Source of the DNA: Lentisphaeria bacterium
Lineage (GTDB): Bacteria; Verrucomicrobiota; Lentisphaeria; Oligosphaerales; Lenti-02
Length of the DNA stretch: 10,066 nucleotides
Reading direction: 5' to 3'
Assembly (NCBI GenBank): GCA_023145395.1
Contig: JAGLDW010001117.1
Span: 1-10,066, forward strand
The notes beneath the pieces are model-generated. The model did no database searches. It worked only from the letters and a program-made list of their open reading frames with translations, and was not told where the DNA came from. Of the stretch, positions 1 through 6,158 are shown piece after piece; position 1 is the stretch's first letter, and every line of letters begins with the position of its first letter. The position numbers and the translations under genes are program-made.

Positions 1-704
1 TCCGCCGCCTGAAGCTTGGTGAGCATGCCGCCAACCGAGAAATGATTGCCGTCCGTCTCTCCCGCCATGGCGAGCACCTCGTCCGTCAGTTCGCACACCA
101 CACTGAGTCTCTTGCGTTCGCCTTCCGCCTTGGGGTTGTACATGCCGTCGACGGTGGTGAGAAGCACAGTGAGATCCGCGCGGGTCATGGTGGCGACGAG
201 GGCGGCCAGCAAGTCGTTGTCGCCAAACTTCAGTTCCTCCACGCTCACGCTGTCGTTCTCGTTGATGATGGGGAGAACGCCTCGGGCCAATAGTTCCTCC
301 AGGCATGAGGTGACATTCAGATGGCGCTCGTGGTCCTTCACATCACCGGCAGTGAGAAGGAGCTGGGCACAGTGGAATCCATGTCCCACACAGGCTGTTT
401 CGTAGAGTGACATCAATCGGGATTGCCCAACGGCCGCGTGGGCCTGGAGCCCTCGGACCGTCTTGGGGCGTCTGGTTGTCTTGAGCATGGCCATGCCTGC
501 GCCGATGGCGCCGGAGGAGACGAGGATCACCTCCAGCCCCCGGTCCCTGAGCTGAGCGATGGCACCCACAAGCTGGCCGACGCGTTCGGCCTTCGACCAG
601 CCTTCCATATCTGTGAGGAGCCGTGTCCCCACCTTGACCACGACCCGTCGGACCCCCTGTAGGGCCCGGGCCCGGTATTCGCCGTCGATATATGCGTAGT
701 CCAT
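1..704 (-). CDS. proB: Glutamate 5-kinase, 3' end cut by window edge
   Basis: This enzyme phosphorylates L-glutamate to glutamyl-5-phosphate, the first step of proline synthesis, in the cytoplasm. The 234 codons visible read as the amino-acid kinase domain in order: KVGTRLLTD (24-32) for nucleotide binding, SSGAIGAG (63-70), the glutamate-binding PIINENDSV (145-153), FGDNDLLAA (160-168), LLTTVDGMYN (181-190) and VGGMLTKLQAA (224-234). These match the family closely, so identity is secure. The frame is open to the left edge, so the C-terminus, including any PUA domain, lies outside. I chose the ATG at 704 because it sits about 23 residues before the KVG motif. The frame is also open upstream and the ribosome site is weak, so a slightly earlier start is possible. 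It lies 131 bp downstream of rex on the same strand and may be cotranscribed. Confidence 0.95.
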   Translation of the reverse strand, partial: MDYAYIDGEYRARALQGVRRVVVKVGTRLLTDMEGWSKAERVGQLVGAIAQLRDRGLEVILVSSGAIGAGMAMLKTTRRPKTVRGLQAHAAVGQSRLMSLYETACVGHGFHCAQLLLTAGDVKDHERHLNVTSCLEELLARGVLPIINENDSVSVEELKFGDNDLLAALVATMTRADLTVLLTTVDGMYNPKAEGERKRLSVVCELTDEVLAMAGETDGNHFSVGGMLTKLQAA

Positions 705-791
705 GATGGAGCCAGTGCTGGTTTGGATCTGAGGGCCTGAACCAGGAGACGAGAAACACGAGGGCACGAGGACCGTATGGAGACTGGGGGT

Positions 792-797
792 ACTATA
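792..797 (-). promoter_or_regulatory. Possible -10 element upstream of proB
   Basis: In the 131-bp gap between rex and proB the minus strand reads TATAGT, five of six matches to a sigma-70 -10 box, about 88 bases before the proB ATG. No good -35 hexamer is visible at 16-18 bases, so this is weak evidence for an independent proB promoter. Read-through from rex is an equal alternative. Confidence 0.25.
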
Positions 798-835
798 GCT
801 TCAGAAGGAGCGAATGAAGCGCGCACGGTTCCAGG

Positions 836-1513
836 CTAGAGGTCGTTGCCACAAACCGGGGCTTCCGCATCCAGTTGGCGGCGGCTGGCAAGCTTGCGCG
901 ACAGCACGGCGAGGGTGGCCGACAGGTCCTCATACTCAATAATGACATTCTCGGGAATCTGCAGCTTGATCGGCGCAAAGTTCCAGATGGCGCGAATTCC
1001 CCCCTCGACCATGGTGTCCGCAACCTGTTGTGCGCTGGCCACTCCGCAGGCGATGATGCCGATCTCCACATGCATCCTGCGAGCCATATCCACAAACTGG
1101 TCGATATGCAGAATCTCTTTGCCATGGATCTTCGTCCCGACTTTTCCTGGATCGATGTCAAAGCCAGTCACGATGTTGAGTCCGTGCCGTTGGAACCCCC
1201 CGAAGCCGAGGAGTGCCGCGCCCATGTTCCCGGCACCGATGAGGAAGGCGTCCTCCGGGGTGTCCCAGCCGACAAAATGCTCGATGGCTTCCACGAGTTC
1301 GGCTAGGAGGTAGCCAGTTTTTGGGCGGCCAGTGATGCCCGTCATGGCCAAGTCCTTGCGGACGAGGGTGGGATCGAGATCGAGCTGTTCCGCGATGTGT
1401 GTGCAGGAAACCCATTCCGGCCGCTCTTTTGCCATCCGCTGCAGACAGCGGAGGTAACGCGGCATGCGCCGCAGAGAGGGCTTGGGGGCGTTTCTCGTTT
1501 TCTTGGCGGGCAT
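836..1513 (-). CDS. rex: Redox-sensing transcriptional repressor Rex
   Basis: Rex proteins are dimeric repressors that release DNA when the NADH/NAD+ ratio rises and control fermentative and respiratory genes. This 225-residue protein has the usual length. An N-terminal winged helix (about 12-75) carries VRKDLAMTGITGRPKTGY (51-68). A Rossmann fold follows, with the dinucleotide loop GAGNMGAAL (93-101) and FDIDPGKVG (118-126), and then a C-terminal swap helix (about 195-212). The winged-helix signature has GRPKTGY where many Firmicutes Rex proteins have a GxFGxxGxGY-type sequence, so operator preference may differ. The ATG at 1513 has AGGA six bases upstream (1520-1523 on the plus strand). The gene is divergent from the deacetylase gene across 529 bp and lies upstream of proB. 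I found no clear match to the classical Rex operator in front of it. Confidence 0.94.
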   Translation of the reverse strand: MPAKKTRNAPKPSLRRMPRYLRCLQRMAKERPEWVSCTHIAEQLDLDPTLVRKDLAMTGITGRPKTGYLLAELVEAIEHFVGWDTPEDAFLIGAGNMGAALLGFGGFQRHGLNIVTGFDIDPGKVGTKIHGKEILHIDQFVDMARRMHVEIGIIACGVASAQQVADTMVEGGIRAIWNFAPIKLQIPENVIIEYEDLSATLAVLSRKLASRRQLDAEAPVCGNDL

Positions 1514-1546
1514 GGACGATCCTGGTGTGGAGCGATATGGGCGTTC

Positions 1547-1568
1547 TGATAACTGGATGAATGTATCA
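1547..1568. promoter_or_regulatory. Possible operator upstream of rex (TGATA-N12-TATCA)
   Basis: The arms TGATA (1547-1551) and TATCA (1564-1568) form a 5-bp inverted repeat starting 34 bases before the rex ATG, in the position expected for autoregulation. It does not match the published Rex box TTGTGAA-N4-TTCACAA and the arms are short, so chance is a real possibility. Confidence 0.2.
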
Positions 1569-1638
1569 ACGGTATAGGGTGGATGGCGGAAGTCAACGGG
1601 AGGGATGTCCAGAGAGACCAGAATCCGGGGGGGGGGAC

Positions 1639-1658
1639 TTCACCACGGAGACACGGAG
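1639..1658. repeat. CACGGAG tandem motif of a widespread intergenic repeat type
   Basis: The sequence TTCACCACGGAGACACGGAG contains CACGGAG twice, one base apart (1644-1650 and 1652-1658). From memory, this string and close variants recur between genes in many environmental bacterial genomes, where they are often mistranslated as short hypothetical proteins. Only one copy occurs in this window, so its repeat status here rests on that recollection. Confidence 0.45.
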
Positions 1659-1816
1659 CGGGTGGTGAGAAGACAGAGTGAATCTGCCGCAGGAACGTTT
1701 TCAAGGCAAGAAGATACCTTTTTTGTGTTTTTTTGCTCTTCGGGAGGAACTTTTCGTTTTTCAGCCTGTCAATTTTGATAGAGACGAACGAAACACGTTC
1801 CGCACTTTGACAATTC

Positions 1817-1874
1817 AAGCCCCGGCAGGCACCTCTCCTCCCTCCTCCTCTCTTCCCAATGCCTGCCGGGGCTT
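1817..1874. repeat. Perfect 15-bp inverted repeat with 28-base pyrimidine loop
   Basis: AAGCCCCGGCAGGCA (1817-1831) is exactly complementary to TGCCTGCCGGGGCTT (1860-1874). The loop from 1832 to 1857 is purely C and T and contains CCTCC three times, overlapping. CCUCC is the anti-Shine-Dalgarno core; on the minus strand the loop reads as repeated GGAGG. No T-tract follows on either strand, and the flanking genes point away from it, so it is not their terminator. It could be a 5'-leader structure of the deacetylase mRNA (168 bases before its start), a small RNA or a repeat element. Confidence 0.75.
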
Positions 1875-2030
1875 CCTCTTGCCGTGACCCCCTCCACCCT
1901 CCACTGGCACTCCTTTCTCGCGACCTGCCTGCCACCGCGCTGTTGCATCCTGACTCCGAGGGCATAGCGTAGTGGTCGTCGTCTCGTTTTCCCGCTGGCC
2001 GCCGCAAGGCTTAGGGTCGGCCCTTAGGCA

Positions 2031-2036
2031 GAGGAG
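2031..2036 (+). promoter_or_regulatory. Ribosome binding site fixing the GTG start at 2043
   Basis: GAGGAG lies six bases before the GTG at 2043, ideal spacing. It supports a GTG start immediately before the catalytic FDTED motif, which leaves no room for a signal peptide. Confidence 0.75.
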
Positions 2037-2042
2037 ATACCC

Positions 2043-3455
2043 GTGCAAGTCGTTTTCAGCTTCGACACCGAGGACTATGTAGACCCAGTCTCGAACGATG
2101 CGTTGAAGACATTGGCCGAATCTCATACGGCACATGGTGTGCCCGCGTGTTTTGGTTTGGTGGGGGAGAAGGCGCGTTTCCTCCGCAACTGCGGACGCCT
2201 CGATGTGATCGAGGCTGTGTGTCGGCACGAGGTTGGGTACCACTCCGCACACCATTTCATGCAACCCGACAATGAGTACGAGCAGGTATTCACTCCCGAA
2301 CACATGGAGTGCGAGTCGTGGGACCGCGCTTTGACCAGGCTCGTGGCGGAGGAGGCGCGTGGTTTGCACGATGTCGCGGAGATCTTCGGCACGCGTCCGG
2401 TGACCTGGCTGCGCACCTACGGAGACTGGGCACCCCAGTACCTGACGGCTTTGGAGCGCCTGGGTATCGGTGTGTATGCCTATGGCCCCCCCTTCCATAT
2501 TGTCGATCCACAGCCGATCTGGTACTGCAACCAACTTGTGATCGCCAACCCGCGCATGAGCTACGAATCCAATCTGCATCGCACGGACCTGACGGCCGAG
2601 GAGAAGCTCGACGAGCAAAAACGCGTTTTTCTTTCGCATTTGGAGAGTGGTACGGAGCGACTGGGAATCGTCACACATCCCACACGCTTCATCTCGGACA
2701 TTTGGTGGGAGGAACCCAATTGGTGGAATGGAATCGTGGATGCACCACCGCGTGAGCACTGGGTCGCACCGCCTCGCTTCGGTCCGGAGAAGATCCGTGA
2801 ACTGCTCTGGATCGTCGATGAATTCCTCTGTTTTGTGAGCGGGTTGGCGGAGGTGGAGCCGATGACCTTTCGGCAGTTCTGGGACGAGCGTGAACCCACC
2901 CAGAGCTGGTGCTCCCGCAGAGAAGTGCGCGCGTTGGCAAAACAGTGCCTGGAGGCGAATCGGCCCTGCGTGGTCAAACGGGACTCTGGCACATTTCTCA
3001 GTCCCGCCGAGTTGTTTGGCGTATTGCTTTTCGCGCTCGCCAATCCAGATGCGGAGGACGTGCCTGTGCGGAAGTTGATCGGTCCCACGGAGGAGCCCCA
3101 TGTCGGGGAGATCGATCGCGGCGCTCCGATGGATGCCTTCTTGGCCGACTGCCAGCGGGCGGAATTGTGCCTTCGCGATTCGGGGCGCGTGCCCCACCGG
3201 GTGGAGATGTGTGTTGGCGCTGTGGGGCCGGGATCGTTCCTCCTCGCGATGGCTGCGGCGTTGTCGGTGGATCCGGCGGCAAATGCCGTGCCCGTCCACA
3301 CGATCGACAACCTGCCAGCACCCATGCACGAGAACGACTACGAGACGCTTGCCAGTCGCCCCCCCTGCTGTTATATCCAGAAGCGTGGAGAGTTCGCGTT
3401 CCCGCGCACAATTCGCTACGGGCAACTCCAATACTGGACCGTCAAACCCGCATGA
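2043..3455 (+). CDS. NodB-type polysaccharide deacetylase-like protein with repeated C-terminal region
   Basis: The first half (1 to about 215) has the layout of a NodB-homology carbohydrate esterase: FSFDTEDY (5-12, metal/base aspartates D8 and D11), GYHSAHH (65-71, HSxxH-like metal histidines), LRTYGD (123-128) and IVTHP with H212. These enzymes remove acetyl groups from sugar amides using a divalent metal. The deacetylase fold is well supported but the substrate is unknown. Residues 216-290 are tryptophan-rich and unassigned. The C-terminal half holds two related units (about 293-335 and 366-412) with A-x-x-C-L, then a Pro-x-x-(L/F) step and a final AL pair, offset by about 75 residues. 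They faintly resemble pseudomurein-binding-type repeats. There is no signal peptide or membrane segment, so it is probably cytoplasmic. The GH172 gene follows on the same strand 130 bp later. Confidence 0.85.
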   Translation: MQVVFSFDTEDYVDPVSNDALKTLAESHTAHGVPACFGLVGEKARFLRNCGRLDVIEAVCRHEVGYHSAHHFMQPDNEYEQVFTPEHMECESWDRALTRLVAEEARGLHDVAEIFGTRPVTWLRTYGDWAPQYLTALERLGIGVYAYGPPFHIVDPQPIWYCNQLVIANPRMSYESNLHRTDLTAEEKLDEQKRVFLSHLESGTERLGIVTHPTRFISDIWWEEPNWWNGIVDAPPREHWVAPPRFGPEKIRELLWIVDEFLCFVSGLAEVEPMTFRQFWDEREPTQSWCSRREVRALAKQCLEANRPCVVKRDSGTFLSPAELFGVLLFALANPDAEDVPVRKLIGPTEEPHVGEIDRGAPMDAFLADCQRAELCLRDSGRVPHRVEMCVGAVGPGSFLLAMAAALSVDPAANAVPVHTIDNLPAPMHENDYETLASRPPCCYIQKRGEFAFPRTIRYGQLQYWTVKPA

Positions 3456-3572
3456 ATGAGGCTGGAGAGGGAATCGATCCCGTCCCGGTCCTGATGGCGA
3501 GCACGATAGAAAAGCCGACCCAACCAGCTGCAGTTGCGGACTTCGCAGGATGGCCCACAGAGCACAAACGAT

Positions 3573-3576
3573 GGAG
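3573..3576 (+). promoter_or_regulatory. Ribosome binding site deciding the GH172 start
   Basis: GGAG lies nine bases before the ATG at 3586. The earlier in-frame ATGs at 3550 and 3571 lack a comparable site, so 3586 is preferred. Confidence 0.55.
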
Positions 3577-3585
3577 ATCGAGACC

Positions 3586-4665
3586 ATGGGATTCAATGGA
3601 CTGGGTATGAATCTAGGCAATTTGGCGCGTGTGTCGAAGGCGAAGACCCGGTCGATTTCTCCGGAGAACTTCACCGGCGAAAAAGGCAGAGGGGGCATGG
3701 CCACGGAGGGCACGGGGGCAAACTGCGCCCGGGAGCTTGGCCAGGGCTGGAAAATCTCGCCCTCAATGAGCATCGAGGCGGGAGAGACATTCACAATCGC
3801 CGATATCGAAGGCAGCGGCGCCATTCAGCAAATCTGGCTCACGCCCACGGGAACCTGGCGCTATAGCATCCTGAGAATCTACTGGGACGACCAGGAGCAA
3901 CCCTCGGTCGAATGTCCCTTGGGCGATTTTTTCTGCATGGGTTGGGGCACATTTGCTCCGCTGACTTCGCAGCCTGTGTGCGTGAATCCCGGCAGCGCCT
4001 TCAACTGCTATTGGGAGATGCCCTTTCGCACGCGCTGCCGGATGACGTTGACGAACATCGCGCCGGAGGCGATGCGATTGTACTACCAGATCAACTACAC
4101 GCTGACCGAGGTGTCGGCCGACGCAGCCTACTTCCACGCCCAGTTTCGCAGAACCAACCCACTACCGTACAAAGAGGTGTATACGATTGTCGATGGCATC
4201 GAGGGGCAGGGTCAGTTTGTCGGAACCTATATGGCCTGGGGGGTGAACAACAAGGGCTGGTGGGGCGAGGGGGAGATCAAGTTCTTTCTTGATGGAGACG
4301 AGGAGTTCCCAACCATCTGCGGCACGGGGACCGAGGATTATTTCTGCGGCTCCTACAACTTCGAGAACAAGACGACGCATCAGTACCAGGAGTTCAACAC
4401 CCCCTATGCGGGGATGCATCAGGTGATTCGTCCGGATGGACTCTACGCGAGTCAGCAACGCTTTGGGCTCTATCGCTGGCACATTTGCGACCCGATCCGC
4501 TTCGAGCAGGATCTGAAAGTCAACATCCAAGCGCTGGGCTGGCGCTCTGGCGGTCGCTACCTTCCCTTGCAGGACGACATCGCCTCTGTGGCCTTCTGGT
4601 ATCAGACACTGCCCACCGCCCCCTTCCCCGAACTGCCCTGCAAGGACGCTCTCGAGGTGAACTGA
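3586..4665 (+). CDS. GH172 / DUF2961 family glycoside hydrolase
   Basis: The family comprises jelly-roll proteins; characterised members act on fructofuranosyl or D-arabinofuranosyl linkages (difructose dianhydride I synthase/hydrolase and exo-D-arabinan enzymes). Numbering from the ATG at 3586, the protein has 359 residues, normal for single-domain members. It opens with the family start FNGLGMNLGNL, KTRSISPENFTGEKG and GGMATEGTG (about 37-45). The hallmark core is GEGEIKFFLDGD (227-238) followed by CGTGTEDYFCGSY (245-257). The glutamates there (E228, E230, E250) include the likely nucleophile and acid/base pair. No signal peptide is seen. An ATG at 3550 would add 12 residues but has a poor ribosome site. 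The gene follows the deacetylase gene, suggesting joint glycan processing. The sugar cannot be inferred. Confidence 0.92.
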   Translation: MGFNGLGMNLGNLARVSKAKTRSISPENFTGEKGRGGMATEGTGANCARELGQGWKISPSMSIEAGETFTIADIEGSGAIQQIWLTPTGTWRYSILRIYWDDQEQPSVECPLGDFFCMGWGTFAPLTSQPVCVNPGSAFNCYWEMPFRTRCRMTLTNIAPEAMRLYYQINYTLTEVSADAAYFHAQFRRTNPLPYKEVYTIVDGIEGQGQFVGTYMAWGVNNKGWWGEGEIKFFLDGDEEFPTICGTGTEDYFCGSYNFENKTTHQYQEFNTPYAGMHQVIRPDGLYASQQRFGLYRWHICDPIRFEQDLKVNIQALGWRSGGRYLPLQDDIASVAFWYQTLPTAPFPELPCKDALEVN

Positions 4666-4668
4666 GCC

Positions 4669-4728
4669 ATCTCGCACTCGAGATCATGGTTCCCCCCGGA
4701 CAAGCTACGCGGGGTCCTTGTGCGAGAT
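4669..4728. terminator. Stem-loop between convergent genes, possible bidirectional terminator
   Basis: ATCTCGCAC (4669-4677) pairs perfectly with GTGCGAGAT (4720-4728), beginning four bases after the GH172 stop. A C-run and a GGGG inside can pair as an inner helix. A small ACTAC-CT-GTAGT hairpin (4729-4740) follows directly. The glycosyltransferase gene ends at 4766 from the other side. Position argues for transcription termination in both directions, but neither strand has a T-tract after the stem. Confidence 0.5.
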
Positions 4729-4765
4729 ACTACCTGTAGTCCCCATTATTCTGTGGGAACGGCGC

Positions 4766-6055
4766 CTATTTCGTTTCACAATGCTGGCGGCACCATTGGA
4801 GCAGGTCTTCTCGTGTGCTGGGAGGCGAGGGCTCGCCGATTGCCTCGAACAGTTCGCGCCACCCATCCATCAGGGGGAGCGCGCCCCAGGCAGTTGTCAG
4901 GTGATTCACAAGCCGGAATGTGGCGAGCCCGTCGAACCAGTTGTGGAATGCGCGGATCCGGTCCTGCGGAGTTTTGAACTGGCGTTGAAACCCCCTCCAC
5001 ACTTCCGTGAAACGCTTTGCTTCGAGGAAGTCTTCGGCCTCGGGGCATTCGCATCGTTCGAACAGACCGGCGGCATTTGATTCAGGGTGTTCGCACACGG
5101 CCGCGAGAAGGCGCCTGACGACAGCGATAGCGCGCAGGGGATAGACGCTGAAATCGGGGGCATCTCCGTGCACCGCCTGCCTGAGTCGGGGACCTGTGCC
5201 AAAAGGAACTCGATCGGAGAGACGAGAGGAGGGATGGACGCAGGTTTTTCGGAGGGTTGCGACCCCTCCCGTCTTCGCTAGCTGCTGCATGAAGTAGAAG
5301 TCCTCCCCCGCTTGCCGTTTGGCGGACACACCGTCTGCTCGCAGGTATCCTTCGAGAGTGCACACCATAGTGGAGCCCACCGTGTGAAAGGCATAGGGGG
5401 AGCGCGCCCAGCGCAGTGCCTGCGTGTAGTGGTGAATGTAGAGTTCGTAGCAGTCGATCGCTCTCTGCCCCTCTGGGGTGTCCGCCGGTTCATGTGCGAA
5501 GCGGATGGCGCCGCCGGGGCATCCAGATGCCAACAACTCGTCGGCCGCCGCAAAGTAGTTTGGCTCCACCAGGGTGTCGGCATCCAGATGAAGCAAGACT
5601 GTCTTCCTGAGACGTTCGGAGAGTTCGGTGTCCTTTGTGTGGTTGCGCACAGTGGCTAGCACGCTATCGCATCCCAGTTTTCGCGCCATGCCAACTCCTC
5701 CCTTGGCTGGCAGCGCATTTCCTTCGCTGGCAGCATCAATCCAGAGTATCGGCAGGGAGGAAGAGGAGGCTTCATCGCGCAAGAATTGGAGCATGGCGAG
5801 GTTCTGCCGGTATGCTTCGCACTCGGCATGGGTCTGCAGCATTGCAGGTGCGCGGTTGTTGACGACGACCAGCACGGCCACCTGCGTGCCCATGTCCACC
5901 TTGCAGCATTGCAGCGAGCGGATGGTGGCGGGTAGAAAATCGGCTTCGGCGTAGCAGGGGATGACGACCCAGAGACAGATCTCCGGACCAAGGTCGCGAG
6001 ACAGTGGGCGGATGAGGGCGCGTCTGCGAAGGTACTTGTCTACATTGGACGGCAT
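4766..6055 (-). CDS. GT-A fold (family 2-like) glycosyltransferase, soluble
   Basis: This 429-residue protein is a nucleotide-sugar-dependent glycosyltransferase. It has the N-terminal VIPCYAEADFLPATIRSL segment (31-48), a strand ending in VVNN (64-67), the metal-binding LHLDADT with DxD at D158/D160, GSTM (227-230) and AGEDFYFMQQL (249-259), the acceptor-side ED motif. SDRVPFGTGPRL (280-291) is a conserved-looking signature that I recall from other GT2-like proteins of unknown acceptor. The C-terminal 120 residues are helical and unassigned. There are no transmembrane helices, so it works in the cytoplasm or at the membrane surface. Donor and acceptor are unknown. The ATG at 6055 lacks a strong ribosome site. 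It is downstream of the propeller gene on the same strand, 103 bp away with a hairpin between. Confidence 0.87.
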   Translation of the reverse strand: MPSNVDKYLRRRALIRPLSRDLGPEICLWVVIPCYAEADFLPATIRSLQCCKVDMGTQVAVLVVVNNRAPAMLQTHAECEAYRQNLAMLQFLRDEASSSSLPILWIDAASEGNALPAKGGVGMARKLGCDSVLATVRNHTKDTELSERLRKTVLLHLDADTLVEPNYFAAADELLASGCPGGAIRFAHEPADTPEGQRAIDCYELYIHHYTQALRWARSPYAFHTVGSTMVCTLEGYLRADGVSAKRQAGEDFYFMQQLAKTGGVATLRKTCVHPSSRLSDRVPFGTGPRLRQAVHGDAPDFSVYPLRAIAVVRRLLAAVCEHPESNAAGLFERCECPEAEDFLEAKRFTEVWRGFQRQFKTPQDRIRAFHNWFDGLATFRLVNHLTTAWGALPLMDGWRELFEAIGEPSPPSTREDLLQWCRQHCETK

Positions 6056-6089
6056 CGTGCACCGGCGCGTGTAAGGGACCTCTGCTCGG

Positions 6090-6117
6090 GTGGTGGATTC
6101 ACGCGCGGATCCACCAC
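6090..6117 (-). terminator. Perfect 9-bp hairpin between propeller and glycosyltransferase genes
   Basis: GTGGTGGAT (6090-6098) and ATCCACCAC (6109-6117) pair perfectly around a 10-base loop, 41 bases after the propeller stop and before the glycosyltransferase start. No T-tract follows on the minus strand. It may be a terminator or attenuator of the propeller transcript or an mRNA-processing structure. Confidence 0.45.
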
Positions 6118-6158
6118 GGGAGCATGAATCGCTGGAAGGGACTCTTCCGGACAGCCTT

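Larger units (their letters stand above)
1514..2042. other. Divergent intergenic region, 529 bp, non-coding
   Basis: This stretch separates rex (minus) from the deacetylase gene (plus), so it must hold both promoters and should hold no terminator for either. From left to right it contains a TGATA-N12-TATCA inverted repeat (1547-1568), a run of ten G (1627-1636), a CACGGAG repeat motif (1639-1658), a T-rich stretch (about 1717-1762) and a perfect 15-bp inverted repeat with a pyrimidine loop (1817-1874). The deacetylase ribosome site ends it. No protein frame here is convincing. A TTGACA at 1807-1812 (plus) has no partner -10 box at the right distance. Confidence 0.7.

Noticed and set aside
1580..1605. 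rex promoter candidate TTGACT then TATACC on the minus strand
   Set aside because: The spacer is only 14 bases, too short for a sigma-70 promoter.
1774..1790. FNR-box-like TTGAT-AGAG-ACGAA
   Set aside because: Only 8 of 10 conserved positions match, with the second half-site broken; expected by chance in this much sequence.
3550..3585. Earlier GH172 starts at 3550 and 3571
   Set aside because: Neither has a well-placed ribosome site, and the conserved family start FNGLG begins just after the ATG at 3586.
3452..3610. 52-codon plus-strand frame starting at an ATGA overlap with the deacetylase stop
   Set aside because: The overlap is suggestive of coupling, but there is no ribosome site, the frame overlaps the GH172 start in another phase, and the product has no recognisable feature.
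1815..3824. 669-codon open frame on the minus strand opposite the deacetylase gene
   Set aside because: It lies antisense to a well-supported gene, runs through the non-coding hairpin region, and has a histidine/arginine/proline-rich composition with no domain. Long antisense frames are common in G+C-rich DNA.
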